A program made the translations under genes and the position numbers. 18,217 nt of DNA from Deltaproteobacteria bacterium. Lineage in GTDB: Bacteria; Desulfobacterota; DSM-4660; Desulfatiglandales; HGW-15. The notes below the pieces were generated by a model. That model saw only the letters and a program-made list of their open reading frames with translations. It made no database searches and was not told the origin of the DNA. Of this stretch, positions 7,068 to 14,644 are shown one piece after another (positions within the stretch are counted from its first letter, which is position 1; every line of letters begins with the position of its first letter). The stretch lies in NCBI GenBank assembly GCA_016926135.1, contig JAFGPH010000670.1, positions 1 to 18,217 of the forward strand, in the 5' to 3' direction.

Positions 7068-8213
7068 TCAATTCATGGCTTCCAGGACGAGTTCGGTCAG
7101 GTCCTTTACCACCAGGTCCATCTTCTGACGGCGGGCCCTCGTGGCGATCGTTCTCAGACACTGCTGGCACGATGAAACCACCATGTCCGCCCCCGTATCG
7201 GCGATAGCCTGGAGCTTCATCTGGGCCACCTTGGCCGAAAGCTCCGGGTTCACCATCTCCACGTTGCCCCCGCCGCCGCAGCAGGTGGACAGCTGCCGGT
7301 TGCTGGCCATCTCCACCAGCTGAAGACCGGGGATGGCCTTGAGCACCTGGCGGGGTTCTTCGAATACACCGCTGTTCCTGCCCAGATCGCACGGGTCGTG
7401 ATAGGTCACCTTGGCCTTGATCTCCTTGAGGGAGATCCGGCCTTCCCTGATCATCTCATCGAGCATCTGGCTCGCGTGGTAGAGCTTCACGCCGGGAGGA
7501 CGGTAGAGATGCGTCCACGTGTGGTAACATGAAGGACAGGTGAAGACGATCGACTTGGCCCCCACCTTGTCCACCTTCTCCATGTTGTGCTCCATGAGGG
7601 CCTTTACCCTGTCCGGCATCCCTGCGCCGATCAGGGGGAACCCGCAGCACCACTCCTCCCCTCCCAGGATGGTGAAGTCCACCTCGGCCCTTTCCATGAT
7701 GCGGGCCATGCTGGCGGGGATCTTCTGGGCCATGGGGAAGAACGAGGCCACGCATCCCACAAAGAAGATGACCTCGGCACGCTCCTTCTCGATCTTCCCC
7801 TCGGGAAGGTCGCCCATCAATTCCTTCCACTCTCCCCTCTCCTCGTTGTCGTCATCCGAGATGTTGTGTTTCTCTTCGAGGAAACGGGCCACGCGGTCGG
7901 CGATCTTCGGGTAGAGCCCCTCTCCGACCAGGCATTCCCTGTCTCGGAAGACCAGTTCCTTGGTCTGAACCTTGGGGAAGCAGGCGGCTGTGCAGGCCCC
8001 ACATCCCAGACATGAGAAGATGGCCTTCTCGATCTCCGGACTCCACTCCAGCCTTCCCTCGATGACCGCGCGGGTAATGGCATTTCGTCCCCTGGGAGTG
8101 GATGATTCCTTTCCCTCAACCAGATAGATGGGGCAATTGGGCAGGCAGAAACCACACTTGTTGCACTTGGCGACTTCGTCATAGGAGAGTTTGCGTAGCT
8201 GCGCAATGTTCAT
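7068..8213 (-). CDS. GlcF/HdrD-like iron-sulfur oxidoreductase subunit
   Basis: A 381-residue (Fe-S) protein. Two [4Fe-4S] ferredoxin motifs are clear: Cys17, 20, 23, 27 (CNKCGFCLPNCP) and Cys68, 71, 74, 78 (CLGCGACTAACFP). Two cysteine-rich CCG domains follow: GCV at about 153-155 with CCGFP at 189-193, then HDPCDLGR with CCGGGG in the C-terminal third. This is the layout of GlcF of glycolate oxidase and of LldF/GlpC/HdrD relatives, which carry electrons from a flavin subunit to quinone or another acceptor. No membrane segment is seen, so it would be peripheral. ATG 8213 has an excellent GGAGGAGG seven bases upstream. It sits after the GlcD- and GlcE-like genes, in the E. coli glcDEF order. 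Confidence 0.9.
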   Translation of the reverse strand: MNIAQLRKLSYDEVAKCNKCGFCLPNCPIYLVEGKESSTPRGRNAITRAVIEGRLEWSPEIEKAIFSCLGCGACTAACFPKVQTKELVFRDRECLVGEGLYPKIADRVARFLEEKHNISDDDNEERGEWKELMGDLPEGKIEKERAEVIFFVGCVASFFPMAQKIPASMARIMERAEVDFTILGGEEWCCGFPLIGAGMPDRVKALMEHNMEKVDKVGAKSIVFTCPSCYHTWTHLYRPPGVKLYHASQMLDEMIREGRISLKEIKAKVTYHDPCDLGRNSGVFEEPRQVLKAIPGLQLVEMASNRQLSTCCGGGGNVEMVNPELSAKVAQMKLQAIADTGADMVVSSCQQCLRTIATRARRQKMDLVVKDLTELVLEAMN

Positions 8214-8234
8214 TGTGAAACCTCCTCCGATCCC

Positions 8235-8272
8235 TCATTCGTCATTCTTCATTCGTCATTCGCATTCGTCAA
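8235..8272. repeat. Short tandem repeat, unit close to CATTCGT
   Basis: Five near-copies of CATTCGT follow one another (variants CATTCTT and CATTCG) in the 62-base gap between the GlcE-like stop and the GlcF-like ribosome site. It is a direct, not inverted, array. Function unknown; see findings for similar word-repeats in two other gaps. Confidence 0.7.
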
Positions 8273-8275
8273 TCC

Positions 8276-9721
8276 TCACGCCCCCACGACGAACCTGCCG
8301 GGGCTCATGAGGCCCTGGGGATCGATCTTTGCCCTGAGCCTCTTCATGACCAGGAGATCCGCTCCGGGTTCGCCCCACACGGGAAGACCCTTCTTCAGGC
8401 CTGTCGGTGCCTGGAGGACCACCAAATTGCCCCCCAGTTCCCTGCATCGCGCAAGGATCGATGCGACCGCCCTGGCTGTCTCCGCTTCCTTGCCCGAGTT
8501 CTTTTCCAGCAACACATGAACCTGGCTCGCACCGCTCCCCGCATGGCACAGGATGCCACACTCCGGACCGGCCATCTTGATCGTGTTCTCTGCAAACTCG
8601 AAAAGGGCCTTCCACTCGGAGAGCGGATAGGAAAGCCGGAGGGAGATGAGTTCCCCGAAGCGGGCCCCCAGGGAAGCTTGGAGGTCACTTACGGCCAGCC
8701 AAAAGAGCAGGTGCCCTTCTTCCTTCAGAAGGGAATGCCCCTTCGCACCAAAACGCTCCCCAATGAGGATCATCTCCTTACGCATACGCTCCACCGCCTC
8801 CCCGGCGGCCTCCAGGGCGACCATCACCACATAGGGTTCTGGCTTCAACTCGACGGATACGCCCTTGAAGGGGATATTCCGAAATGCAGGCCCGTTGGCC
8901 ACCTCCAGGGCCGCCGGAAGAAGCTTGGTTTGCAGGACGGCTCCGGCAAAGGACTGAGCCGCGGAAAAGGATTCAAAAGACAGCAGCAGGGTCTCCATGG
9001 CCTCGGGCAAAGGAAGGAGTCTCAGGGTCATTTCACAGAGAATCCCGAGGCTCCCGTACGAGCCGATCATCACTTTGGAGATATCGTATCCGGAAACGTT
9101 CTTCACGGTCTTCCCGCCTGCACCCACAATGTCGCCCTCCGGCGTGACGAAACGGACGCCAAGGATGAGATCCCGTGGCAGCCCATAAAGAAGCCGCCTC
9201 GGGCCGGTCGAATTGGCGGCCACAATGCCGCCGATGGTCGCCCTGTCGCTGAAGGAGGGGTCGAGGGGCAGGAAGCACCCGCTGTGGGACCTCTCCGAGC
9301 ATATGAGTTCCCCCGATTCGGTGGTCAAATCATCCAGGGGCAGGTAACAGCGATCGTCTTCTGTGGCCAGCCGTGCCTGCACATCCCTGAACTTGACACC
9401 GGCCTCCACGGTGATGGTGAGATTGGCAGTGTCCACATCCAGCATGTGGTTCATACGGCCCATGGCGATCACCAGGTCCATACGCTCGGGCGGGTGTCCC
9501 GCCGACATCTTGGTGCCGCTCCCCCACGGAAGGATGCCCAGATTCGAGCGGCAGGCGCACCGGACAATCTCCGCCACCATTCTCGTGTCCTTGGGAAAAA
9601 CCACCGCTTTGGGCAATTTCCCGTCAACGGTGTGCTTCGCCAGCACGTCCGCATCCGTCTTTAATCGGTCGCTGCCCGCTATGCCTTCAAGCTCTTTCCT
9701 GATCCCTTCGAAGTCTGCCAC
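8276..9721 (-). CDS. GlcE-like FAD-binding oxidase subunit
   Basis: A 481-residue FAD-linked oxidase of the PCMH/VAO type. The FAD-binding loop is seen as LPWGSGTKMSAG near residue 65, then ATIGGIVAANSTGPRR, and KTVKNVSGYDISKVMIGSYGSLGI, the typical GlcE/GlcD run up to the end of the FAD domain. The C-terminal half has HAGSGASQVHV rather than the metal-binding HAGDGNLHP of GlcD, as expected for a GlcE-type partner. At about 480 residues it is longer than E. coli GlcE (350). Start choice: GTG 9736 opens the frame, but GGAGGA at 9734-9729 sits seven bases before a second in-frame GTG at 9721, which is preferred. It probably forms a complex with the neighbouring GlcD- and GlcF-like subunits. A candidate terminator separates it from the GlcD-like gene. 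Confidence 0.85.
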   Translation of the reverse strand: MADFEGIRKELEGIAGSDRLKTDADVLAKHTVDGKLPKAVVFPKDTRMVAEIVRCACRSNLGILPWGSGTKMSAGHPPERMDLVIAMGRMNHMLDVDTANLTITVEAGVKFRDVQARLATEDDRCYLPLDDLTTESGELICSERSHSGCFLPLDPSFSDRATIGGIVAANSTGPRRLLYGLPRDLILGVRFVTPEGDIVGAGGKTVKNVSGYDISKVMIGSYGSLGILCEMTLRLLPLPEAMETLLLSFESFSAAQSFAGAVLQTKLLPAALEVANGPAFRNIPFKGVSVELKPEPYVVMVALEAAGEAVERMRKEMILIGERFGAKGHSLLKEEGHLLFWLAVSDLQASLGARFGELISLRLSYPLSEWKALFEFAENTIKMAGPECGILCHAGSGASQVHVLLEKNSGKEAETARAVASILARCRELGGNLVVLQAPTGLKKGLPVWGEPGADLLVMKRLRAKIDPQGLMSPGRFVVGA

Positions 9722-9776
9722 GTGACATTCCTCCACTTGGTGATTAGCAGGTTGATGAAATCACAACCCTCCCATC

Positions 9777-9822
9777 AAAAAACAGGACTGATTTTGGACA
9801 CCGACAATCCCCCATCTGTCCT
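9777..9822 (-). terminator. Candidate intrinsic terminator/attenuator between glcD-like and glcE-like genes
   Basis: On the minus strand AGGACAGAT (9822-9814) pairs with ATCAGTCCT (9792-9784), 8 of 9 positions, across a 21-base loop. It is followed by G and six T residues (9782-9777). The stem starts at the first base of the plus-strand complement of the GlcD-like stop codon. The loop is long, so efficiency may be partial, which would reduce expression of the downstream genes rather than stop it. Confidence 0.45.
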
Positions 9823-11219
9823 CAGTGGACCGTTGCCGCCTCCCTGGGAGGAATCACCTTCCCCGGGTTCCAGATGTCCTCCGGATCAAAGGCCGCCTTG
9901 ATTCTCCGCATCATCTCGATGTCGCTCGGAGAGAACACGAAGGACATCTCCTTGAGTTTTTCCGTCCCGATGCCGTGCTCGCCGCTGATGGTGCCACCGG
10001 CATCTGCACAGATCTTCAGGATCTCGGTGGCGGCTCTGTGAACCCTGGCGAGATCCTCCTTGTCCCTCTCGTCAAACAGAATCAAAGGATGCAGATTCCC
10101 GTCCCCTGCGTGAAAGACATTCCCGATGGGAAGGTCATATCTTTTGCCCACCTCGATCACCTTGCTCAGGACTTCCGGAAGCTTGGTCCTGGGCACCGTC
10201 CCGTCGCAGACGAGATAACTCGGCCGCAGCCGCGCCACGGCGCCAAAAGCCCCCTTCCTGCCGGCCCACAGACCTGCCCGTTCGGCCTCGCTTTTGGCCA
10301 CCCGCACCTCCCGCACGTTATGCCGCTTGCAGATCTCCATGATCTTGTCGGCCTGGCGTTCCATTCCGTCCACCATCCCATCCAGTTCAATGATCAGCAC
10401 GGCCGCGGCGTCCAGGGGATATCCCACGTGCACGGACTCCTCCACGGCCTTGAGGACGAGGCTGTCCATCATCTCCAGGGTGGCAGGCACGATTCCCTCG
10501 GCAATGATGGCCGACACGGTGTTGCCTGCATCATCGATGGAGTTATAGATAGCCAGCATGGTCTTCACCGCCTCCGGGGCCGGAATGATCTTGAGCATGA
10601 TCTTGGTCACAATTCCCAGGGTGCCCTCGCTCCCCACTAGAAGGCCGGTCAGGTCATAGCCGGAGTGGTCCTGCGCCTTTCCCCCCGTCCAGATCACCGT
10701 TCCGTCATAAAGGACCACTTCTGCGCCCAGGACGTGGTTGGTGGTGACCCCGTACTTGAGGCAGTGAGGCCCCCCCGAATTCTCCCCGAAGTTCCCACCC
10801 AGGGTGGACACCTTCTGGCTGGCAGGATCCGGGGCGTAGACAAGGCCGTGCTTGAGAAGCAGGTTCTGAAGGTCCAGGGTGATGATCCCCGGCTCCACAG
10901 TCACCGTTCGGTTGGGAATGTCGATTTCCAGAATACGGTTCATCCGGGAGAAATGCACCACGATGCCCCCCCTGACGGGCACCGTTCCACCGCTCAGATT
11001 GGTGCCCGAACCCCTTCCGATGACCGGGATCTTGTGGGCGTAGGCCAGGGCCACGATCCTGGATACCTCCTCGGTCGAGCCGGGTGTCACCACGACATCC
11101 GGTTTTCCCTTTTCGAGCGATGCATCATAGCCGTACAGGGTAAGGTCCATGTCGGAGTAAAGCACATGTTCCGGGCCGACGACTGCCTTCAACTGCTCGA
11201 TCAACGATTGCTTGTCCAT
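9822..11219 (-). CDS. glcD: GlcD-like FAD-linked 2-hydroxyacid oxidase
   Basis: A 465-residue FAD-linked oxidase of the GlcD/D-lactate dehydrogenase (DLD) type. The FAD loop PVIGRGSGTNLSGG lies near residues 65-78, and the family runs TLGGNFGENSGGPHCLKYG and GYDLTGLLVGSEGTLGIVTK follow. The C-terminal domain has NVFHAGDGNLHP and SGEHGIGTEK, whose His and Glu residues bind the catalytic metal and substrate carboxylate in relatives. Characterised members oxidise D-2-hydroxyacids such as glycolate, D-lactate or D-2-hydroxyglutarate to 2-oxoacids. An upstream GTG frame extends to 11291, but it lies in the word-repeat hairpin. ATG 11219 is preceded by GAGGGAG and gives a normal family length, so it is chosen. 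With GlcE- and GlcF-like partners downstream it should be the catalytic subunit of an oxidase complex. Confidence 0.92.
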   Translation of the reverse strand: MDKQSLIEQLKAVVGPEHVLYSDMDLTLYGYDASLEKGKPDVVVTPGSTEEVSRIVALAYAHKIPVIGRGSGTNLSGGTVPVRGGIVVHFSRMNRILEIDIPNRTVTVEPGIITLDLQNLLLKHGLVYAPDPASQKVSTLGGNFGENSGGPHCLKYGVTTNHVLGAEVVLYDGTVIWTGGKAQDHSGYDLTGLLVGSEGTLGIVTKIMLKIIPAPEAVKTMLAIYNSIDDAGNTVSAIIAEGIVPATLEMMDSLVLKAVEESVHVGYPLDAAAVLIIELDGMVDGMERQADKIMEICKRHNVREVRVAKSEAERAGLWAGRKGAFGAVARLRPSYLVCDGTVPRTKLPEVLSKVIEVGKRYDLPIGNVFHAGDGNLHPLILFDERDKEDLARVHRAATEILKICADAGGTISGEHGIGTEKLKEMSFVFSPSDIEMMRRIKAAFDPEDIWNPGKVIPPREAATVH

Positions 11220-11245
11220 AACAACTCCCTCTTGGAAATGTTGTG

Positions 11246-11328
11246 CTGGAGTGATGGAGTCATGGAGTGTTGGGAGGGAGGCGGGGTTCATTCTTGTTGC
11301 CCATCACTCCGGCACTCCTTTACTCCAG
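11246..11328. repeat. Word-repeat hairpin (ACTCC/GGAGT motifs) between larA-like and glcD-like genes
   Basis: A 29-base arm at 11246-11274 pairs with an arm at 11300-11328 at 23 of 29 positions, with a 25-base loop. Each arm is itself made of GGAGT (or ACTCC) words spaced 8-10 bases apart, so the hairpin looks built from a short tandem repeat and its inverted copy. It fills most of the 122-base gap and ends shortly before the GlcD-like ribosome site. No T-run follows, so it is not a simple terminator. Confidence 0.7.
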
Positions 11329-11341
11329 TGCTCCCTTCGTC

Positions 11342-12622
11342 TTATCCCTCGCAGATCGGTATCACATACGGTCCCTCCGGGACCACCGCGATCTCCTTGT
11401 CTCCGGAGGCCCTGGTACTGGCCAGCAAGGCCTCTTCCACGGAGGGCACGGCCTCCACGAAGATATCTCTCCAGTCCTGCCCGGAAAGCCCGGAGCTGTA
11501 AAGCTGGATACTGGCGACCCGCAGGGCCTTGACCAGCATCTCCGTCTGCCACTCGTCGATGAGGGCCATCTGCTTTTCTTCAAGAATGGACATGAAACGA
11601 TCAGGCCCCACCCTGCGGAGGAGCCGCTGGGCCTCCACGAATTCAAGGCTGCCCATGCCCTCCGAGCACTCACTGGCGATAATGATGGTCCCTCCCGGTT
11701 CCACGATATCCAGGACCCCCACCATGCCCTTTACCGTCTGGTAGTAGGTCTTGTCGAGCGGGTAGCCTGCGCTGGTGGTCACCACGGTCCTGAAACGACG
11801 ATTCAACCGGACCTCGGCATGCCTCCTCATGAACTCGACGGCCCGGGAGTGGCTGGCCTCGACCTCCCCGAAGTTGACGAATCCCAACCGTCTCTCTTCG
11901 TCGATCACCGTGTTCAGGGCCACCACCCCACCGATGGTGCGGACGATCTCCACCTGTTCGTTGTGGAGAGGATTCCCCTCAGTCACGCAATTGGCGGCCT
12001 TGGGATGCTCCAGGATCCGGGCGGCGTGGAACATCAGGATCGTGTCCTGGTAGGCCACCCCCGGGGCGACGACCTTCCGCCCTCCGGAATACCCTGCCAT
12101 GAAGTGCGGCTCCACCAGGCCCGTGACGATCCTGAGATCGGCCTCCACGAAACGCCTGTCGATGATGATCGGGATACCCCCCGCAGTCCTGCCCAGATCC
12201 ACGTGGGCTTCCCTGTCCCTGGCGAAATGGTTCTCGATGCGCACGGACCGGAAGATCTCGTCCGAGCCGACGATCTCCCTCAATTCCTCACCCTCGTTGG
12301 GACGGTGGAGGCCGGTCGCCACGAGGATCAGGATCTTCTCTCTCGGGATTCCTGCGGCCGTGAGGGTTTCCACCAGGGGAGGAAGGATCGTACCGTTGGG
12401 CACGGGCCGTGTGATGTCGCAGATGAGGATACAGGCGTTCTTCCTTCCGCGGGCGAGCGCGCTGAGGGGAGGGCTCTCAACCGGGTTCTCCAGCGCGTTA
12501 CGGACGGCCCGGGAGGGATCGGCAATCGGGTCCATGGGGTTCTTGCGAACCACATGCACGTCGAGGTCGTCCGGGAAGTCCACACTCAGGCCGTCTCTTC
12601 CGTAGAGCAGTCCTACTCGCAT
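11342..12622 (-). CDS. larA: LarA-type nickel-dependent 2-hydroxyacid racemase
   Basis: A 426-residue member of the LarA (DUF2088) family. Compared with Lactiplantibacillus plantarum lactate racemase, key residues are present at nearly the same numbering: Asp69 and Arg72 (CDITRP), His106 (ATGLHRP), His173 (EPHFMAGYSGG), Lys183 (GGRKVVAPG, the residue tethering the nickel-pincer cofactor) and His199 (FHAARI). It should therefore be catalytically competent, interconverting D and L forms of a 2-hydroxyacid by hydride transfer on the NPN cofactor. Homologues act on lactate and on other 2-hydroxyacids, so the substrate is open. No larB, larC or larE for cofactor synthesis is in the window. GTG 12628 opens the frame, but AAGGG (12632-12628) lies five bases before ATG 12622, which is preferred. 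Placed directly before the glcDEF-like genes, it could deliver the D-enantiomer to the oxidase. Confidence 0.87.
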   Translation of the reverse strand: MRVGLLYGRDGLSVDFPDDLDVHVVRKNPMDPIADPSRAVRNALENPVESPPLSALARGRKNACILICDITRPVPNGTILPPLVETLTAAGIPREKILILVATGLHRPNEGEELREIVGSDEIFRSVRIENHFARDREAHVDLGRTAGGIPIIIDRRFVEADLRIVTGLVEPHFMAGYSGGRKVVAPGVAYQDTILMFHAARILEHPKAANCVTEGNPLHNEQVEIVRTIGGVVALNTVIDEERRLGFVNFGEVEASHSRAVEFMRRHAEVRLNRRFRTVVTTSAGYPLDKTYYQTVKGMVGVLDIVEPGGTIIIASECSEGMGSLEFVEAQRLLRRVGPDRFMSILEEKQMALIDEWQTEMLVKALRVASIQLYSSGLSGQDWRDIFVEAVPSVEEALLASTRASGDKEIAVVPEGPYVIPICEG

Positions 12623-12631
12623 CCGCACCCT

Positions 12632-12787
12632 TGATGGCTTCGCAAAAAGTCGTCAAAACTGACGGCACAGTAAAAAGCTCCAGGTGCAAGGCGCGCGAAT
12701 CTTGAGGAATGAGGCGTACATCAAAGTACGCCGCAATGACGAAAGACGAAGCGCAACGCAGCAGATGGACTTTTTACCAGGCCGTCA
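12632..12787. mobile_element. 156-bp MITE-like repeat element with terminal inverted repeats
   Basis: The left end (12632-12651, TGATGGCTTCGCAAAAAGTC) matches the inverted right end (12768-12787) at 16 of 20 positions. A second copy of the end motif in the same orientation as the left end, TGACGGC-N4-TAAAAAG, begins at 12660. Inside is a perfect GGCGTAC-N6-GTACGCC palindrome at 12713-12719/12726-12732. No coding frame is supported. From memory, very similar segments recur in Desulfobacterota genomes, but I cannot check that here. It occupies the gap between the Gcl-like and LarA-like genes and abuts the LarA ribosome site. Confidence 0.6.
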
Positions 12788-12843
12788 CCCTTCCGCATCG
12801 ACGGTCCCGCAGACCGCCTCACCGCTTCAGACTCCGGTTTGGC

Positions 12844-14628
12844 CTACTCAAACTCACGAATCTTGTCGATGGAGAGACCCATGGAGCAGTCCGTGTCCCT
12901 CTCCATTACCACGTCCACCACATAGGGAATCCCCGCGTCGATCCCTCTCTGAAAGGCGGCCTTGAGCTCCTTCGGGTCCGTTACGCGCTCGCCCATGGCA
13001 CCACAGGCCTCGGCGAATTTTACGAAGTCGAAACCCCTTCCCTCGTTTTCAGGGACGAGGGCCGTGCTCGCCAGATCGATGCTCCCCCTGCCGGGCTTTG
13101 CACCCACCGTGGCGGTTCTGACCACCCCTTCAGCCTGGGCCGATTGCAGACTATCGTACCATATCTGCACCTCGTACTCCATGTCGAAGTTGTACTTCTC
13201 GGCCTGCCGGATGAGCCCCAGGTAACCGTTGTTGAGGACCACGACCAGGATCGGCACCTTGTACATGACCGCCACCGGCAGGGCGTCCATGCAGAACTGA
13301 AACCCGAAGTCGCCCACCACGGTCACGATCTGCTTGTCGGGCCGGGCGATCTTGGCCCCGATGGAGGCGGGAAGATCCCACCCGAGCGGACCGGCGCCGC
13401 CGCAGTCCAGGTAGTGCCTGGGTTTGGAGACCTTCTGGAGCTGGCCGGACCAGATCTGGTTGAGGCCGATACAGGTCACGAAGACGGTCTCCTCGTCGAA
13501 GAACTCGTTGATCTCCCTGAAGACCCGCTGGGGCTTGATGGGGATGCCGTCGTAGTCGGTCTTGCGCTCCATCTGGGCCCGGATCTGGGCGATCTCCATC
13601 CTGGCCGGCTTCGGTTTGATCTTGCGGCGCTTCACCTCCTCCAGCATGGCCTGAAGGGTGAGCTTTGCATCGGCGCAGATGCCGAGGTCCGGCATGAGGT
13701 TCTTGCCGATCTGACCCGGATCGATGTCCACATGGATGAATTTCCGGTCTCCCTTGTACACCTTGATGTCCCCCGTGTGGCGGTCGTTGAATCTCGCGCC
13801 CACCGCAAAGACAAGGTTCGACTCCAGGAAGACCCGGTTCCCTGAACGGGTGTTGCACTGGATCCCCACGTGGCCTGCCATCAGGGGATGGTTCCAGGGA
13901 ATCCCACTTTTTCCCATGTAGGAGCTGACCACCGGGACCTGGAGGGCCTCGGCCAGGGCCACGAACTCCCTGGTCGCATCGGCGACGATGACGCCTCCTC
14001 CAAGAAGCATGACCGGTTTTTCTGCCGCCAGGAGCATGTCCAGTGCCCGTTCCACCTGCTTCGGATTCGGGGCGGGCCGGGGAATGGGCAGGGGAAAGTC
14101 CGTCTCTGGGTCATACTCGATCTCCTCGCGCTGCACGTCCAGGGGGAGGTCGATGAGCACCGGCCCGGGCCGGCCTTCCCGCATGATCCGGAAGGCCTCG
14201 CGGAAGACCCACGGGACCAGGGCCCCGTCCTTCACGCAGTAGGCCTTCTTGGTGACGGGTTTGACGATCTCGGCGATGTTCACGGCCTGGAAGGCTTCCC
14301 TGTCAAGCTGGGCCCGCACGTTCTGTCCGGTGATGGCGAGAAGGGGGATGGAATCGACCTGGGCGGTATAGAGACCGGTCACGAAATTGCTGGCCCCGGG
14401 ACCGGAGGTTGCAACACACACCCCCACCGTCCCGAGTGCCCTGGCATACCCGTCGGCCATGTGGATGGCGCTCTCTTCATGACGGGTGACCATGTGCCTT
14501 ATCGTACCGAGGTCCTTCAAGGCGCGGTAGAAGGGCAGAATGCCTGCCCCGGGAATTCCGAAAATCTGCTTCACCCCCTCGCTCTGGAGGATCTTTGCAG
14601 CGGCTGCCATGGCGGTCATCTTGGGCAT
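12844..14628 (-). CDS. gcl: Glyoxylate carboligase-like ThDP enzyme
   Basis: A 594-residue ThDP-dependent enzyme that aligns with E. coli glyoxylate carboligase (593 residues) almost end to end. Shared runs are the MPKMTA start, the SGPGAS loop, IKPQRVF (364-370), GGAGPLGW (410-417), GDFGFQF (439-445) and NNGYLGLIRQ (466-475). Gcl condenses two glyoxylates to tartronate semialdehyde and CO2. The striking difference is Glu51 (TRHEESA) where E. coli Gcl has Val51, the residue known for replacing the usual cofactor-activating Glu. This protein thus has the ordinary acetolactate-synthase arrangement on a Gcl scaffold. An insertion of about 30-40 residues lies near 490-530. ATG 14628 has AAAGGAG upstream; the frame extends to 14703 but would overlap the regulator. 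It follows iclR by 16 bases. Acetolactate synthase activity is a real alternative. Confidence 0.75.
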   Translation of the reverse strand: MPKMTAMAAAAKILQSEGVKQIFGIPGAGILPFYRALKDLGTIRHMVTRHEESAIHMADGYARALGTVGVCVATSGPGASNFVTGLYTAQVDSIPLLAITGQNVRAQLDREAFQAVNIAEIVKPVTKKAYCVKDGALVPWVFREAFRIMREGRPGPVLIDLPLDVQREEIEYDPETDFPLPIPRPAPNPKQVERALDMLLAAEKPVMLLGGGVIVADATREFVALAEALQVPVVSSYMGKSGIPWNHPLMAGHVGIQCNTRSGNRVFLESNLVFAVGARFNDRHTGDIKVYKGDRKFIHVDIDPGQIGKNLMPDLGICADAKLTLQAMLEEVKRRKIKPKPARMEIAQIRAQMERKTDYDGIPIKPQRVFREINEFFDEETVFVTCIGLNQIWSGQLQKVSKPRHYLDCGGAGPLGWDLPASIGAKIARPDKQIVTVVGDFGFQFCMDALPVAVMYKVPILVVVLNNGYLGLIRQAEKYNFDMEYEVQIWYDSLQSAQAEGVVRTATVGAKPGRGSIDLASTALVPENEGRGFDFVKFAEACGAMGERVTDPKELKAAFQRGIDAGIPYVVDVVMERDTDCSMGLSIDKIREFE

Positions 14629-14644
14629 AATCGTGCTCCTTTCC

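Noticed and set aside
8516..9664. A 382-codon plus-strand open frame
   Set aside because: It is antisense to the GlcE-like gene, which has clear FAD-binding motifs; the plus-strand translation has none.
11220..11291. Upstream extension of the GlcD-like protein to a GTG at 11291
   Set aside because: The extra 24 residues are encoded by the word-repeat hairpin, and ATG 11219 has a good ribosome site and family-like N-terminus.
12802..12816. CGGTC-N5-GACCG hairpin after the carboligase gene as a terminator
   Set aside because: The stem is only five pairs and no T-run follows on the minus strand.
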